This document shows positions 23,359-34,937 of a DNA stretch of 64,000 nucleotides, one piece after another. The stretch is from Lasioglossum baleicum (lineage: Eukaryota; Arthropoda; Insecta; Hymenoptera; Halictidae). The stretch covers positions 5,083,045 to 5,147,044 of the forward strand of contig NC_134936.1 of assembly GCF_051020765.1 (NCBI RefSeq). The letters are read 5' to 3'. The position numbers and the translations under genes are program-made. The notes beneath the pieces are model-generated. The model had not been told where the DNA came from, made no database searches, and was given only the letters and a program-made list of their open reading frames with translations. Each line of letters begins with the position of its first letter. The stretch's first letter is position 1.

Positions 23359-23515
23359 CTGATTAGCAATGAAAATATGAAAAACATGATATGGCGGGCA
23401 TAAAGTATCCTCCGCTTGGTAACGCGAGGATTAATGTATACATAATACGAAAATGCGACGAGCGAGAGAATGGAGGGATCGCATTGACGCCAACCTGCTT
23501 TCTTGTTCGAAAAAG

Positions 23516-23729
23516 GTACAACGAACAGCAACGCCCCAGACGCGGAGGACGCCGGTCCAGATGGAGCTGGAGGATCGAGAAGCCCCAGCACGACTTCCGC
23601 CTCGGTCAGTCCGCGGCCCCAGCAGAGTCAGCCGTCCCTGGGTGGCGTCTCGACGCCACCGCCAACCCCCATAAGGGCGCCACCGCCACCACCTAGCACC
23701 GTGGGGGGTCTTGGACCACCCGCCGAGAA
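23516..23729 (+). CDS. Drgx: Drgx-like linker exon, Ser/Pro-rich
   Basis: Residues 124-195 of the visible protein: the end of a split glycine codon, then TTNSNAPDAEDAGPDG, a serine-rich run (SRSPSTTSASVSPRPQQS) and a proline tract with TPPPTPIRAPPPPPSTVG. The acceptor is TTCGAAAAAG preceded by pyrimidines. The donor GTGAGC at 23730 leaves AA, which completes AAC (Asn) with the first base of the next exon. If the donor is not used, translation stops at once (AAG TGA). The exon has no domain; its assignment rests on frame-compatible phases on both sides, low complexity typical of such linkers, and a composition unlike the flanking intron. It starts 158 bp after the hAT element ends. Confidence 0.82.
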
Positions 23730-24572
23730 GTGAGCTTTTAGCTTCGTTTGTATTTACGTCTTTAGGAAATATCTTCCTTCCCCTTTGGCCCCCTCCTGCC
23801 TCCTGGAACCCCCAGTGCACCGTTGACGGCCATCTAAAGTCACTCGCGATTCCACGGTGCAAGCACCGCTGAACACGTCGGCCGGATGCTTGATACGCGC
23901 CATTAAACCACTCCTCGTAGCTTCCTCCGGTTCCCGACCCTCTTTCACCGTCACCCCACACCCTCCCCCTCCACATCGTCCTCCCCCTACGACCCAGTCG
24001 CCACCCACTACCACCCGCAACCCTCCTGCAGCGTTTCCACTCGTTCCAGCATAGTCGCTGCCACTCGTATAATCGCGATAATCGTCGCCTCGTTAAATCG
24101 CTATCGGACCCCTCTTGCGTACAAACTTGCGATCCTTTCCGCGAGATCCTACGCTTCGAACGCCCGCCCCCCGCGATTTAAGGATGACCGTTTGCATTTA
24201 CGACCGGGGCTACAGATCGCTTAACGGCTCGGATGGAACACCGATCGAGGACACCGATCCTGGTGGCGTTCAGGCCTTCTCCAAATACTGCGGAACACCG
24301 AAGGTCGAAGGACGATCAGTTTCGGACCATTCCAGATTCGGATAAGAATAAAGGAGCAGAGTCGTTTGTCGTTAGACAACGCCTATAATCGTCACAACGT
24401 CCGTTACTATTATTCAGGGCCTCGTCTATAAAATTTAATTAAATCCGCATTGCTTCGAAGGAGAGAACCTAATTCCAAATTCGATCAATCGAAGAACGAA
24501 TGGTCTACTGGAACGGGCTGCAATTTAACTTCGACGTTGTATTGTACACAGTGTGTTCCGTCTTAATTATCC
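23730..24572. other. GC-rich start of the 21-kb intron
   Basis: GC-rich, C-rich near 23950-24010 and open in several frames on both strands. The frames have no domain and do not continue the homeobox protein, since the exon's own frame stops at 23733. Candidate intronic regulatory block. Confidence 0.45.
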
Positions 24573-26441
24573 CAGCAGTTTCCAATCGGGAAGGTGCGCC
24601 CCCCACGGGAAGTGCGGGCTATTGCCAGTGAAGGCGCCAAAATTTTTAATGAAAAATTAATGTTCATACCATAATATCTACAAATAAATAAATTTCATAT
24701 CGTAACGTAACAGTACAAATTCAGTGAAGTAATGTTTATTTTAATTTTTCTTACATTTTTATACATTCATTTAAGCCCTATTAAAAAATTATCCGGAGCT
24801 GAAGATTTTTAAAATGATGCCTTTGTAAACGCTCCGTTTTTGTTCGGCTAATCGTATGCAAAACAGTTGCGACAAATTCCGCTTGCTGATAATACAGTCG
24901 GAGGAAGAATCAATGATATATCTGAAGATATTTGCGATCAATTAGTTTCTCGGCTGCGTAGTTCGCAATTCTCCATTCAAGTAGATGAGGCAACTGATAT
25001 AGCTAAAGATGCCCATTTAATTGCATACGTTCGATATGTTGCGGAAAATAATATATTATTAGAAGATATATTATTTTGCAAACCCATTTCTGTAAAGACC
25101 ACATCCATTGAGATGTTTAATATAATAGACAGTTTTTTTTACGGAAACGACATAACGTGGAATAATTGCATTGGACTGTGCACCGACGGACCTCACTCAA
25201 TGTCCGGACACAAAGCAGGTCTTCAAGCATTGGTCAAAAAGAAAGCACCATGCTATCTGGACGCACTGTATGCTTCACAGAGCAACTGTAGTGTCAAAAC
25301 ATATGCACGAGGAACTGAACAACATTTTTACGAAAGTTATAAAAATTATAAATAACATTAAGAACAGTCCTTTGAGAGCTAGGCTGTTTGCAAAGCTGCG
25401 TGTTGATATGAGAGCTAATTATAATTATACCTCACTTCTGTATTATTGCGAAGTTCGCTGGCTATCTCGTGCAAAAGTGATTCAAAGGGTGTATCAGCTC
25501 AAAGAAGAAATAGCAACCTTTCTCGAAGAAAACCACCATGAAGAGGCACATTTGTGGACGAACGATAATTTTATTGTTAAACTTGCCTATTTGGTTTAAA
25601 TTTTTGGAAAATTGAGCGGTTTAAATAAATCAATGCGGGGATCACAAATGCATCCCCTTGTTCAAAAAGACAAAGTAAAAGCTTTCATTAAAAAGCTGGA
25701 GTTATGGAAATCAAATTTACAAAAGAATGAGTTGGAAATGTTTTACTGGGACACAGCCAATACTGAAGCGAGCAAAAATCTTTTTATCGAACATTTGGAT
25801 GGTTCAGTGCTGCATTTTTCAAATTATTTCAAAGACCTTGATTTCTCAAAGGTTTTGTGGATACAGAATCCATTTATCGACAATCAAGAAGACGAATTTG
25901 AGCTGACAACCATCGAAATGGAAAAATTGATAGAATTATCATACGACAGCTCACTGAAACAAAAGTTTCAAAATGGAACCATAATTCAATTTTGGTTGAA
26001 TCTTAGTGGAAAGTATGAATCTTTGTATTGCAAAGCAATGCATGTGCTTCTACCGTTTGTAACGTCTTATTTATGCGAAACGAGCTTTTCGGCACTGCCT
26101 GCAATGAAAACCAAATATCGAACCAGGTTAACAGTCGAAAAAGAGTTACGAGTGGCACTCTCCACATTGCCCCCAAGATTTGATAAACTTTGTGCCAATA
26201 AACAACAATACTCGCATTAAATTTTGATGCATTCTAATGCATGTAGTTTAATTAGTAATTTAATATAAAAAGAAATATGCATGTTCGTATTGCTATAGCA
26301 AAACCTTGTTATTATTCTGTTAATTGTAGTTTTCAGTATTTTAAAACGTGTCTATATTATTATATCGATTAAAAGATAGGGAGGCGTGGAAAAAAATTTC
26401 TTTTTAGGGAGACATAGTAGCATAAAGGTTGGGAACCGCTG
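24573..26441 (+). mobile_element. hAT element copy 1, disabled (ZBED/SCAND3-like transposase)
   Basis: Ends CAGCAGTTTCCAAT and ACCGCTG are inverted. Flanks AATTATCC and GTTTATCC agree at six of eight bases. The body encodes a truncated hAT transposase of the kind often annotated as SCAN domain-containing protein 3-like or ZBED-like. It is the sister of the copy at 40765-44624, which lies in the opposite orientation. Confidence 0.85.
24790..26220 (+). pseudogene. hAT transposase pseudogene, copy 1
   Basis: Reads from SGAEDF (stop after F, and a second stop before SYAKQ) through QIPLADNTVGGRINDISEDI, the catalytic FSIQVDEATDIAKDAHL block and NNCIGLCTDGPHSM (second acidic position). It then shifts frame near 25290, and a stop at 25597 follows LAYLV, where copy 2 reads on with E. 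The last part has SLYCKAMHVLLPFVTSYLCE and TSFSALPAMKTKYR, the dimerisation domain. The BED zinc finger is absent. It has at least three stops and one frameshift, so it is inactive. Confidence 0.88.
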
Positions 26442-26451
26442 GTTTATCCTT

Positions 26452-26616
26452 AAGGGGCCTTTCACGATCAAGCATATTGCGCAACAATTATTGTGCACCA
26501 TGATGTTTACGCAGATCCACATTGTATTAGTTAGTAAATCACTATCAGTCATGATCAATCATGTTGCGCAATAGGCATTGTTACGCAAAATGCTTGATCG
26601 TGAATAGGCCCCTTTA
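26452..26616. mobile_element. Small MITE, AAGGGGCCTTTCACGATC
   Basis: AAGGGGCCTTTCACGATCAA and its mirror TTGATCGTGAATAGGCCCC bound 165 bp with ATTGCGCAACAATT and TTGCGCAATAGG inside the arms. Almost fully palindromic, TA at the borders, no coding. Confidence 0.75.
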
Positions 26617-26649
26617 GTTTGCCACTTTCCCAATTGCACTAGCAATTAA

Positions 26650-27346
26650 GGGTGAGGAAACGACTGGAACATGAGTGCGGTGGCACACTCACACACCACT
26701 AAGATACATATATGTACACGAGGGTTGCAAGGGCCGGGCGGCCTCAAATCATATCTTGCTAATGCAAAGTTGGAGCTTTTCCGTAGTCACAATCGCTGGA
26801 TAAAAGATCCATTTAGTGCAGAAATGTCCCAAGGTGGCCTCAGTGTCGCCAGTTGAGCTCCAAACGGAGCTCACACATTCCCCCCTTCCACTATCCCATT
26901 CCAGCACCATGCGCAAGACCTTACGTTGCGCACGCGCAACGTGTCACATATTACGACTCTGGCCACCAGAGAGGGGGTACCTAATTCCCCTCGATTTCCT
27001 CAGTCTGGCGACACTGGGTCGTAGTTTTATGAAAATGTATCACTCCGACATCCACGATAGACGGCAGCACAGTCGCGCCGCCACATTGCTTCTCGCGACT
27101 CTGCTACGTGCAGCCGAATAATGCAAATTACGCCTCGAAAACGCAAAAGTAAGCTACCTTGGGATACTCCTGCGCTAGATTGATCTTTTATCTAGCGATT
27201 ATGACTACGGAGAAGCCTCAACTTTGCAGTAGCAAGACGTGATTTGGGGCCGCCAGGACCCCTTTGCAATCCTCGTGTACGTATATGTAATATCTAGTGG
27301 TGTGCGAGTGTGCTATCACACTCTTGCTCAAGTCGTTTCCACACCC
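26650..27346. mobile_element. Palindromic element with nested inner palindrome
   Basis: The left arm begins GGGTGAGGAAACGACT, and the right arm ends AGTCGTTTCCACACCC. Both carry TACACGAGGGTTGCAA or its complement, and ACTACGGAGAAGC or its complement. The centre holds a second inverted pair, CAGTGTCGCCAG and CTGGCGACACTGG. The arms end in a GATAAAAGATC word, linking it to the family at 3586 and 28045. Confidence 0.7.
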
Positions 27347-27633
27347 ATAAGGGGGTAGACTTGTTTCCAGGATTGCAAGGATGTGGGATGCGCCTTCTTA
27401 TTTCTCAATAATGCAAAGATGGATTTTCCAGTAGTCAAAAGCGCTAGGTAAAAGATCAATCTAGGCCGTGATCGCCCTCAAAAAGTCCTGTGGGAGCTCT
27501 AAATAAATATGAGAGAGAGGAGGAAAAGGAAAGGAGCGTTTCGTCCTAGACCCGCTAGAGGACTCGTCAGTAAGACTATCTAGCGGGTCCTGCCTTGGAC
27601 GTTGGGATATCGGAAGGCGGTTGAGGACGGTAT
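27347..27633. repeat. Fragment of the GATAAAAGATCAATCTAG family
   Basis: 27355-27480 matches 3610-3745 and 28090-28215 (GGGGGTAGACTTGTTTCCAG, CAGTAGTCAAAAGCGCTAG). From 27500 an unrelated GC-richer part has an inverted pair CCCGCTAGAGGAC/TATCTAGCGGGTCC. Confidence 0.6.
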
Positions 27634-28044
27634 ACAGGGTGTTTCGTCTAAAACAGAACACCTTAATATCTCCTGTATCTCTGAAATTACAAAAAAAGTT
27701 TGTAACGTAATCTACATAAATGATTTCAAAAGACGAATCAGCCCCACCCCCGTCGTGTTTGGTATCATTGGATGTCTCCCTTCGCGACGAACAACTTTCA
27801 TTACCCACTTGTTTTGATCCGATGCATTGTTATCGAGATATTTCAATGTCTTCAGAAAAATCGTCCACCGTGTATGTATACACTCATTTTTTGTTGTTGT
27901 ATGTTATAGCAAATATTATTGTGCATTCATCCATGTTTAATAGCACGACCTTGAAATTACCGTGAACTCTAAAATTTGCTAATTAATGCAGAATTTACTT
28001 TCAGCGACATTTCAGATTTTAACGGTAAAATTAAATTAAAATTA
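27634..28044. repeat. One-sided ACAGGGTGT terminus and AT-rich DNA
   Basis: TATACAGGGTGTTTCGTC opens a stretch with CACCTTAATATCTCCTGTAT, a terminus of the palindromic family, but the mirrored arm is missing. Short open frames here have no domain. Confidence 0.5.
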
Positions 28045-28335
28045 AATAAAAAATTTTTCATTTTTGCCAACCGTTTAAAAGCGTGCAACCACTTAAGGGG
28101 GTAGACTCGTTTCCAGGATTGCAAGGCTGCTGGATGCGCTTTCTCATTTCTCGATAATACAAGAATGGGGTTTTTCAGTAGTCAAAAACGCTAGATAAAA
28201 GATCAATCTAGGACGCTATCGTCCTCAAAAATCCTATTTTTACGTTTACGATGTGTTATTTGCATTAGTCGGTAGCATGTAGGTGTAATTGAGGGGGATT
28301 GCGGCCTAGATCGATCTTTTATCTATTGGGTTGTG
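28045..28335. repeat. GATAAAAGATCAATCTAG palindromic repeat
   Basis: Begins like 3586 (TTTTTGCCAACCGTTTAAAA). It has GATAAAAGATCAATCTAGG at 28195 and the mirrored CTAGATCGATCTTTTATC at 28305. Member of the same family; non-coding. Confidence 0.65.
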
Positions 28336-28930
28336 TTTCGGCTACGACCGACGGTCGGAAAGCCTGATTGCCGGGATCGCCCAGGTGTGGACGCGCGAGG
28401 GAAGGTGTAACGGTCGCGGAACAAAGGTTAAAGAAAACTCTCGACGAACGAAGTGATTTCGATCGAATACGCACGTTGCTTTATTTGTGAGTCGTGAGAA
28501 GTTGAGCGCGCACGGCACTGATTTGCTTAAGTGCCAAGAAAGCGCGTTTTACCAGAGTTTGAAATGAGCGTGTTATCTAAGCGCGATGAAAAGAGAATGT
28601 GTCCGCTTCGCCGAGGGGGTTCCCGAATAGGACCAAGTCGACGAACGCGGTGGTCCGCGATTGGAGGATCGATCGCAGAGTCGATTGTTTCGGGATTCGA
28701 ATCGAGGTAGTTTACGGGTCACGACGGCGAGCCGTTGAGAACGCGGTGTCGAAAATCATAACACACGGCGTGTGTTCTTGAAATAGGTAGAAAAACCCAG
28801 CGTGTCTCAATCGACCGGTAAACCTCTCGATTCGAATCCCGAACAGGTTGACAAATAAGTTCGTTTGGTTTTTTACATTGGAATAAATCACAAAAACCGA
28901 ACGAACTTATTTGCCGACCCAATAACAGTA
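28336..28930. other. GC-rich block with two hairpins
   Basis: CpG-rich intron sequence. Two inverted pairs are visible. GGGATTCGAATCGAGGTAG (28692) pairs with the complement of CTCTCGATTCGAATCCC (28827). CAAATAAGTTCGTTTGGT (28852) pairs with CGAACGAACTTATTTG (28897), a 70-bp hairpin whose ends resemble the mariner terminus at 50101. Open frames show no domain. It may be an old transposon or LTR fragment rather than host sequence. Confidence 0.4.
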
Positions 28931-29213
28931 TACAGAGTGTCCCAAATTCGTGAACTTCCCGAAAGGGGGTGGTTCCTCAGCCGCGGCTTTGTTTAGGAGT
29001 TATTAAAGAAAAACACGGACCAATCGGAGCGCGACCTAGACGCGAGTTGGCACAGTCGGCCAATAGACATTTGGCGCGCCGTGCCGACTGTGCCAACTCG
29101 CGCCTTCTAAACAAAGGCGCGGATAACATTTTTGCAAAGGAAAATGTCGCCTGAAACGGTCTCTGGAACCACCCCCTTTCGGGAAGTTCACGAATTTTGG
29201 AGCATCCTGTATA
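28931..29213. mobile_element. Palindromic element, GAGTGTCCC termini
   Basis: TACAGAGTGTCCCAAATTCG at the left mirrors CGAATTTTGGAGCATCCTGT at the right, and GAACTTCCCGAAAGGGGGTG mirrors CACCCCCTTTCGGGAAGTTC. The inner word GGCTTTGTTTAGGAGTTATT followed by AAACACGGACCAATC is shared with 46917-47286, though the outer arms differ. Confidence 0.75.
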
Positions 29214-30345
29214 CTACTGAAAAATTCCGCACCCCGCACACCTGCAATCCTATCCTCTTAATGTGATAATTGAGGGGTAGCGATTTCCTTATTTCAGAAC
29301 GTGCGTCGTCAATTTGTGTATGCCTCTTTATAAACTGTATTCTCAGAAATCCCTGTTATAAGAGGGTTGACTGTACTATCGCGTGCTGAACGCGTTAATT
29401 TCTCCGATCAGATCATCTGTTCGCTGCTCTTCTCCAGTGCGAGGTCTCAAGTAGAAACGTATCGATACCCCTCCTTACGCGACCATACTCAGCCTACACG
29501 AATAGCAAAAAGCGCAGGTTAAGACGTGGCATCCCCCCGATTTCTTTCCGCAAGACAGTATTCAGGCGGTCGTTCTTTATAATCCCAGACAGTGCTCGAC
29601 TGGAATCGACTGGGGAAGGTAAGAACAATGTCGAAAAGGTAGACACACGGGATATACCTACTTGGCGTCGAGTGACTCGAGTCAAGATGGTGGAGCAGGA
29701 CGAAGAACACCGCGAAGGCGAGGGCGTAGGGGGTAGAAAAGAGCAAGAGGGAGAAAGAGGGAGAGAGAGAGAGCGAAAGCGAGAGAAGGGGGGTTGAGAG
29801 GCGAAACGGTACGAAGATACTCGTTCGCCGTCTCCGCAGTTGTAATTTATTTAAAACCGCTCGCCGTAAATATATCCTCATCATTTATTCAGGGGCTCGG
29901 CAGTTTCTCGACTGCGGGGGTGTACGCTTTTGCGTTTCTCCTTACCGTACCAACCAACCTAGAAGTCTCGCACCGTGCAGTCGATTCGAGGAACAGGGGC
30001 GGATCTGGGGTTACTCGGCTGGAAGGGGCTCGTCTTTCTTTTACCTTACGTCTTTCTTGTTTTATGGTAACGTTCTTAGCATGGGATTTAAATTACACGC
30101 CGGAGAACGTAATCTTGAGTGGAATTGGTTTCCGCCCGGCCCCGGTAACGATCCGTTTCCCTAACTACGCGTCTATCCTTGATGCTCGTCGAATTTTAAT
30201 ACCGGGCATACAAGTTTATGCGACACGCGGCTCCACCGCACCGTCCCGTCGCGCCTCCGCCTGGGTTGATTTTCACGGTTATAGTCTTGGAACGCGATTT
30301 CAAGGCTCGTCGGCTGCTACGTCGCTTTCTTTGCTTCAACGTTTC
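29214..30345. other. Intron block with GA-rich tract
   Basis: GC-richer, with a GAGAGAGAGAGAGAG tract at 29761-29775. A plus-strand frame of 194 codons (29794-30378) has no recognisable domain and runs into the TTAA MITE, so I do not call it a gene. Candidate conserved noncoding region. Confidence 0.45.
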
Positions 30346-30587
30346 TTAACACGTTACCGACCGGTGATTATTGCATAATTTTGAAAAATCTATGGTACAA
30401 GACACTTTTTAATGGAACCTTCATTGGCAACAACAATTTTCAATGTGAACTAACAAGTCACCCTCAATAACGTCATCTAATAGTCTCATTTAAGATTGCA
30501 ATGTAAAATAAAATTTCTATTCTTCCCTCTGGTACAGCACAATTATAGAAAATCCTATTAATAGGCTTCCGGTAAGTAAAGTGTTAA
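30346..30587. mobile_element. TTAA-flanked MITE, copy 2
   Basis: TTAACACGTTACCGACCGG to CCGGTAAGTAAAGTGTTAA, same orientation as copy 1. It differs by small gaps and a GTAA duplication near the right end. Confidence 0.85.
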
Positions 30588-31006
30588 CACATTGGATACC
30601 AAATGCAGAAAAACGAGATGGAGCCCCCGAGAGAGGCCACATATTTTTCTTGTTGGTCTTTCTCCCAAAGTGAATCGGATTCGGAAAATTTTTAAGAATA
30701 TTTAAATATAGGGCATGTTTTCTTTGGTTTTGCATCCGTGAATGAATAATTTAACGTGTCGGGGTTGAATGTAGAAGCCAATCCTACTTCCTTCATCAAT
30801 CACTATGGATGATCACTTTGGATGAAATTTGAATCAGAACGATCTTTACACCTTTCACTGTGGATGAATCATCCGGGATAAATAGTCTATGTGAATAGCC
30901 TAAATTCGCATATATAAACACTGTCGACTTTCTCCATAAATGTAAATCATATCAATCTTATCTTCCTTCGAGTAACGCATTGTGTAACGTTCATCGATAA
31001 ACTGAT
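30588..31006. other. AT-rich intron
   Basis: TCACTATGGATGATCACTTTGG and related imperfect repeats lie at 30798-30870. No exon recognised. Confidence 0.45.
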
Positions 31007-34000
31007 CCCAACAAAAACATCCTGTAAACAGGAGCCAAGTTCCTATGGCCGTAAAAAGTTGTGAGATCAAACAAAATACGGCCAAGTTCGTTAGCTTAGA
31101 AATACCTCTTGCAATACTGAAAAAAGCGTTTGTAAAAATTAGTTTAAAAGAACGCTATTTCATTTTTAATGAATTACATGGAGTGCTAAATTATTTAAAC
31201 TTGGCCGTTACTTTTTAAACCAATGGCCATAAAAGGTGTTAGGTAGCGGCCAAGTTTGAATAATTTAGCCCTCCATGTAATTCATTAAAAATTAAATAGC
31301 GTTCTTTGAAACTAATTTTTACAAACACTTTTTTCAGTATTGCAAGAGGTATTTCTAAACTAACGAACTTGGCCGTATTTTGTTTGATCTCACAACTTTT
31401 TACGGCCATAGGAACTTGGCTCCTGTTTACAGGATGTTTTTGTTGGGATTTCATCAATTTCTCTTGAAATTTCATCAATTATCAAGTAGGTATTAATGAT
31501 TAATAGCCTGCCGGCGAAATAAAACCCAACTTTACCTAGATTTTTTTTGTTATAATTTTAGTTTCACTTTCTACCTTATCGTAATCTAACAGTTTGAGCT
31601 TTTTGCCACTACCTTGAATGGCGCGGTACGGACGTTTGAAGAGAGCAGATAATTCTTTCCGGAATTTACACGGTTCCTTATGGGAAAAGCGGCATATTTC
31701 ATTTTCTCCATACATAACCTATTTCGTAATGTTTTTTTTTTAATACAACCCCTTTAAGGTGTAAAATTTCAAACTTTGATAATTATTCCTGTGAGTGTTT
31801 GTTATAGTGGACTTATGTACCAAATTTCAAGCTTGTAGGTCAATGGGAAGTACCCAAAAGGTTTTGATGATCTGTCAGTCAGTCAGTCAGTGACAAAAGC
31901 GATTTTTGAGGCCTATATATCTCAGAACCTTCAAGATTAATATCTCAATATTGAGACATGATAGCATTTAACAAGTGTACGAAATTACATCTCTCCATCT
32001 TCCTTCAGTGCCGAGTTACAAGCCTCTAAAAAACGGCTAAGTTGTTTCGTGTAAAAGGAGGTAGTGCGAGGAACTTGGCTGGTGCACTACCGTGCACCTA
32101 GATAGATTAGAAATCTTAGAAACAGTGGAAATCTGATAGCAAGAAGGTCTTCTGAGTAATTAGTAGTTGATAAACACGATTCTGTACGAACCCATAGGTG
32201 AAGGTATATCATAAATGTCTTCCTGTCAACACCGAATCTGTTATTATGTTGTGTATTGCGGTACATTTGAATGTATAGCAGCTCAAGGGAATATTTTTGA
32301 ACATTTTGCGTAACAGAAATAAAGCAAATGAATCTTACATACGTTGAATTTTATTTATTCCATTTTTCTGGGTTGAAGGTGATTTGTAGGTCATGTTGTG
32401 TTACATGGATGAATTCGTTATTTCGTCAGTTGCAACATTACGTTAACGAAGATATATCATTCCATTTAAAAAAACATCGATGACCTTGAAATCTCGTAAA
32501 AAAATTACCTTGAAAATTTTTTCCCTTACACCTTTACATGTGGCCCTTCAAACAGTGTAACTTTGTCCTAAGAAGTTTTTTTGTACAACGAAAATTAACG
32601 GAGATATTTAGGTGTTCTATTTGTTTGGACTCACCCTGTGTACAATACATATGTATACTTTACCTAACAAAACACGAAATTGCGAGAAAAAAATAAAATA
32701 CAAAAAACGCGGGAATTTGTTATACAACCAATACATAATTGCAATATTGCAAATCGTCACTCTTCGTTGGCGCACAATATTGATACGATAATCTAACAAA
32801 AATTTCCGTTTCAATTTGGTAAAATCGAAATTGCGTGGATGTAAACAGTAGTTCGCAAGTTCACCCGACGGTTAGTAATAAAGCGGATGAAGGAGTTCCG
32901 ATGTCATTGAATTTTAAACAAAGATTTTAATGGATTCTTATTACGCAAAAGTGGCTGCTTCTACGAGGTTATGTTCTACTTACCGATGTCGTTACGAACA
33001 GTAAAACGATTATTGAATGTGCTATGGGCTGTTGAACTAGCGCGATGAAACAAGTAAAGTCATCCGTGTTTTAAGAAACGCTTTAACTATTTTATCGTCC
33101 TCGCAGTCTTCATGCATACCATCATCTATCTACGAAAACTTGGGAAAGTTCAGAATTAATGTCTCTCCTTTTTACGGCTTACTGTAACTATAAATCAGAT
33201 TCTCGTTGCAATATACATTTGCATTACTTGCTCATTCGTTGAAATTGAAATAACTTGATTAATAGACAGCGGAGAGATTTTATGCATGTATGGCAAAAAT
33301 GAGTAGGTGTCATTTGAAAACAGTAAACACATTAGAAGAATTAGACAATATTCAAAATGTGTGTACTGTTGAATTATTTTCTACCTATTAAACATATCAA
33401 GAAAGGAAATTTTCTATTTCACTCCAGTTTGTTGTGATCCACGTAGAAAATTTTCATTTTTTATTAAGATCCGCAGTCTAATGATGACATTTATAACTAG
33501 ACTGCGGATCTTTATGCATTTCCAGCAAAATTGAGAAGATGAGATTCAAAATTGTTGAAAAATTGCAAAAAATTGAAGAGATAACATTCAATTTAGTCTC
33601 TATTTCTTGCAATCATTGCTGACAATTTTTATACAGGTGCACGGTAGTGCACCAGCCAAGTTCTCGCACTACCTCCTTTTACACGAAACAACTTAGCCGT
33701 TTTTTAGAGGGTTATAACTCGGCACTGGAGGCAGATGGAGAGATGTAATTTCGCATACTTGAACATTAATCTTCCAGCGTTAGTAGGTTCCGAGATATAG
33801 GACCTCAAAAACCGCTAAATTTGTCACTGACTGACTGACTGACTGACTGACTGACTGACAGATCATCAAAACCTTTTGGGTACTTCCCATTGACCTACAA
33901 GCTTGAAATTTGGTACATAGGTCTACCATAACAAACACTCAAAGGAATAATTATTAAAGTTTAAAATTTTACACCTTAAAGGGGTTGTATTGAAAAAAAA

Positions 34001-34836
34001 AACATTACGAAATAGGTACGTAGGATAGAACATAGCAGCATAACATACATAAGTTTACATTTTATTAGCTTCGAAGTCGCAACAAATACTGATGAAAAAA
34101 CAATCGCTTTAATGAAAACAAAAGAAACTGCACCCGGCATCGTGTATAGCTGCGGGGGGGGGGGGCAAACGGATCCTAGCGTCGCCGGCAGAGTGTTAAT
34201 CTTCGATACTTTGAATTTGGATTTTGTCTTGCAGATTAGAAAAGGATTTTTTTCTTTGATCGTCGCTGCGTTGTTTAGATTTTTTCCCTGTCCTCTACTT
34301 TGCCATTTGGACTGTTTAGGATTTAATGACTCGGGGATAAGAGTAATACCTACTTGATAATTGATGAAATTTCAACAAAAATTGATGAAATCCCGACAAA
34401 AATATCCTGTAAACAGGAGCCAAGTTGTTATGTATGACCGTAAAAAGTTGTGAGATCAAACAAAATACGGCCAAGTTCGTTAGCTTAGAAATACCTCTTG
34501 CAATACTGAAAAAAGCGTTTGTAAAAATTAGTATAAAAGAACGCTATTTCATTTTTAACGAGTTACATGGAGGGCTAAAGTATTCAAACTTGGCCGCTAC
34601 TTTTTAAACGAATGGCCATAAAAGTGTTAGGTAGCGGCCAAGTTTGAATAGTTTAGCCCTCCATGTAACTCTTTAAAAATTAAATAGCGTTCTTTTAAAC
34701 TAATTTTTACAAACGCTTTTTTTCAGTATTGCAAAAGATATTTCTAAGCTAACGAACTTGGCCGTATTTTGTTTGATCTCACAACTTTTTACGGCCATAA
34801 GAACTTGGCTCCTGTTTACAGGATATTTTTGTTGGG
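31007..34836. repeat. Large compound inverted repeat of 3.8 kb
   Basis: Two kinds of module are mirrored around a 1.5-kb centre. Module A (31007-31447 and 34392-34836) is itself a palindrome with CCTGTAAACAGGAGCCAAG ends and GGCCAAGTTCGTTAGCTTAG arms. Module B (31718-32099 and 33635-34016) has CCTATTTCGTAATG at the outer side, a CAGT/ACTG tract and GGTGCACTACCGTGCACC at the inner side. The stretches between A and B differ on the two sides apart from AGTAGGTATTA. The centre includes a one-armed fragment (32455-32643) of the 4970 family and paired TAGACTGCGGATC termini at 33463 and 33503. Confidence 0.75.
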
Positions 34837-34937
34837 ATTTTGCTTGAAGATCCGCAGTCTATTTATAACATATCCAAAAATCATCAAAATCGGAGGGTAG
34901 GTAGCTGTTGTGCAGGTTTACCCAAAGTGTCTATATG
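34837..34937. other. Short spacer with MITE terminus
   Basis: GAAGATCCGCAGTCTATTTA at 34846 is the right-end form of the family at 11039. Confidence 0.45.

Noticed and set aside
23391..24054. Overlapping plus and minus frames around the linker exon as separate genes
   Set aside because: Only the frame that fits the splice phases on both sides is consistent; the others are shadows in GC-rich DNA.
24115..24345. 76-codon open frame downstream of the linker exon
   Set aside because: No domain, no splice signals that would join it in frame to the homeobox exons.
29794..30378. 194-codon open frame on the plus strand
   Set aside because: No domain, GC-rich intron context, and it runs into the left end of the TTAA MITE; most likely chance.
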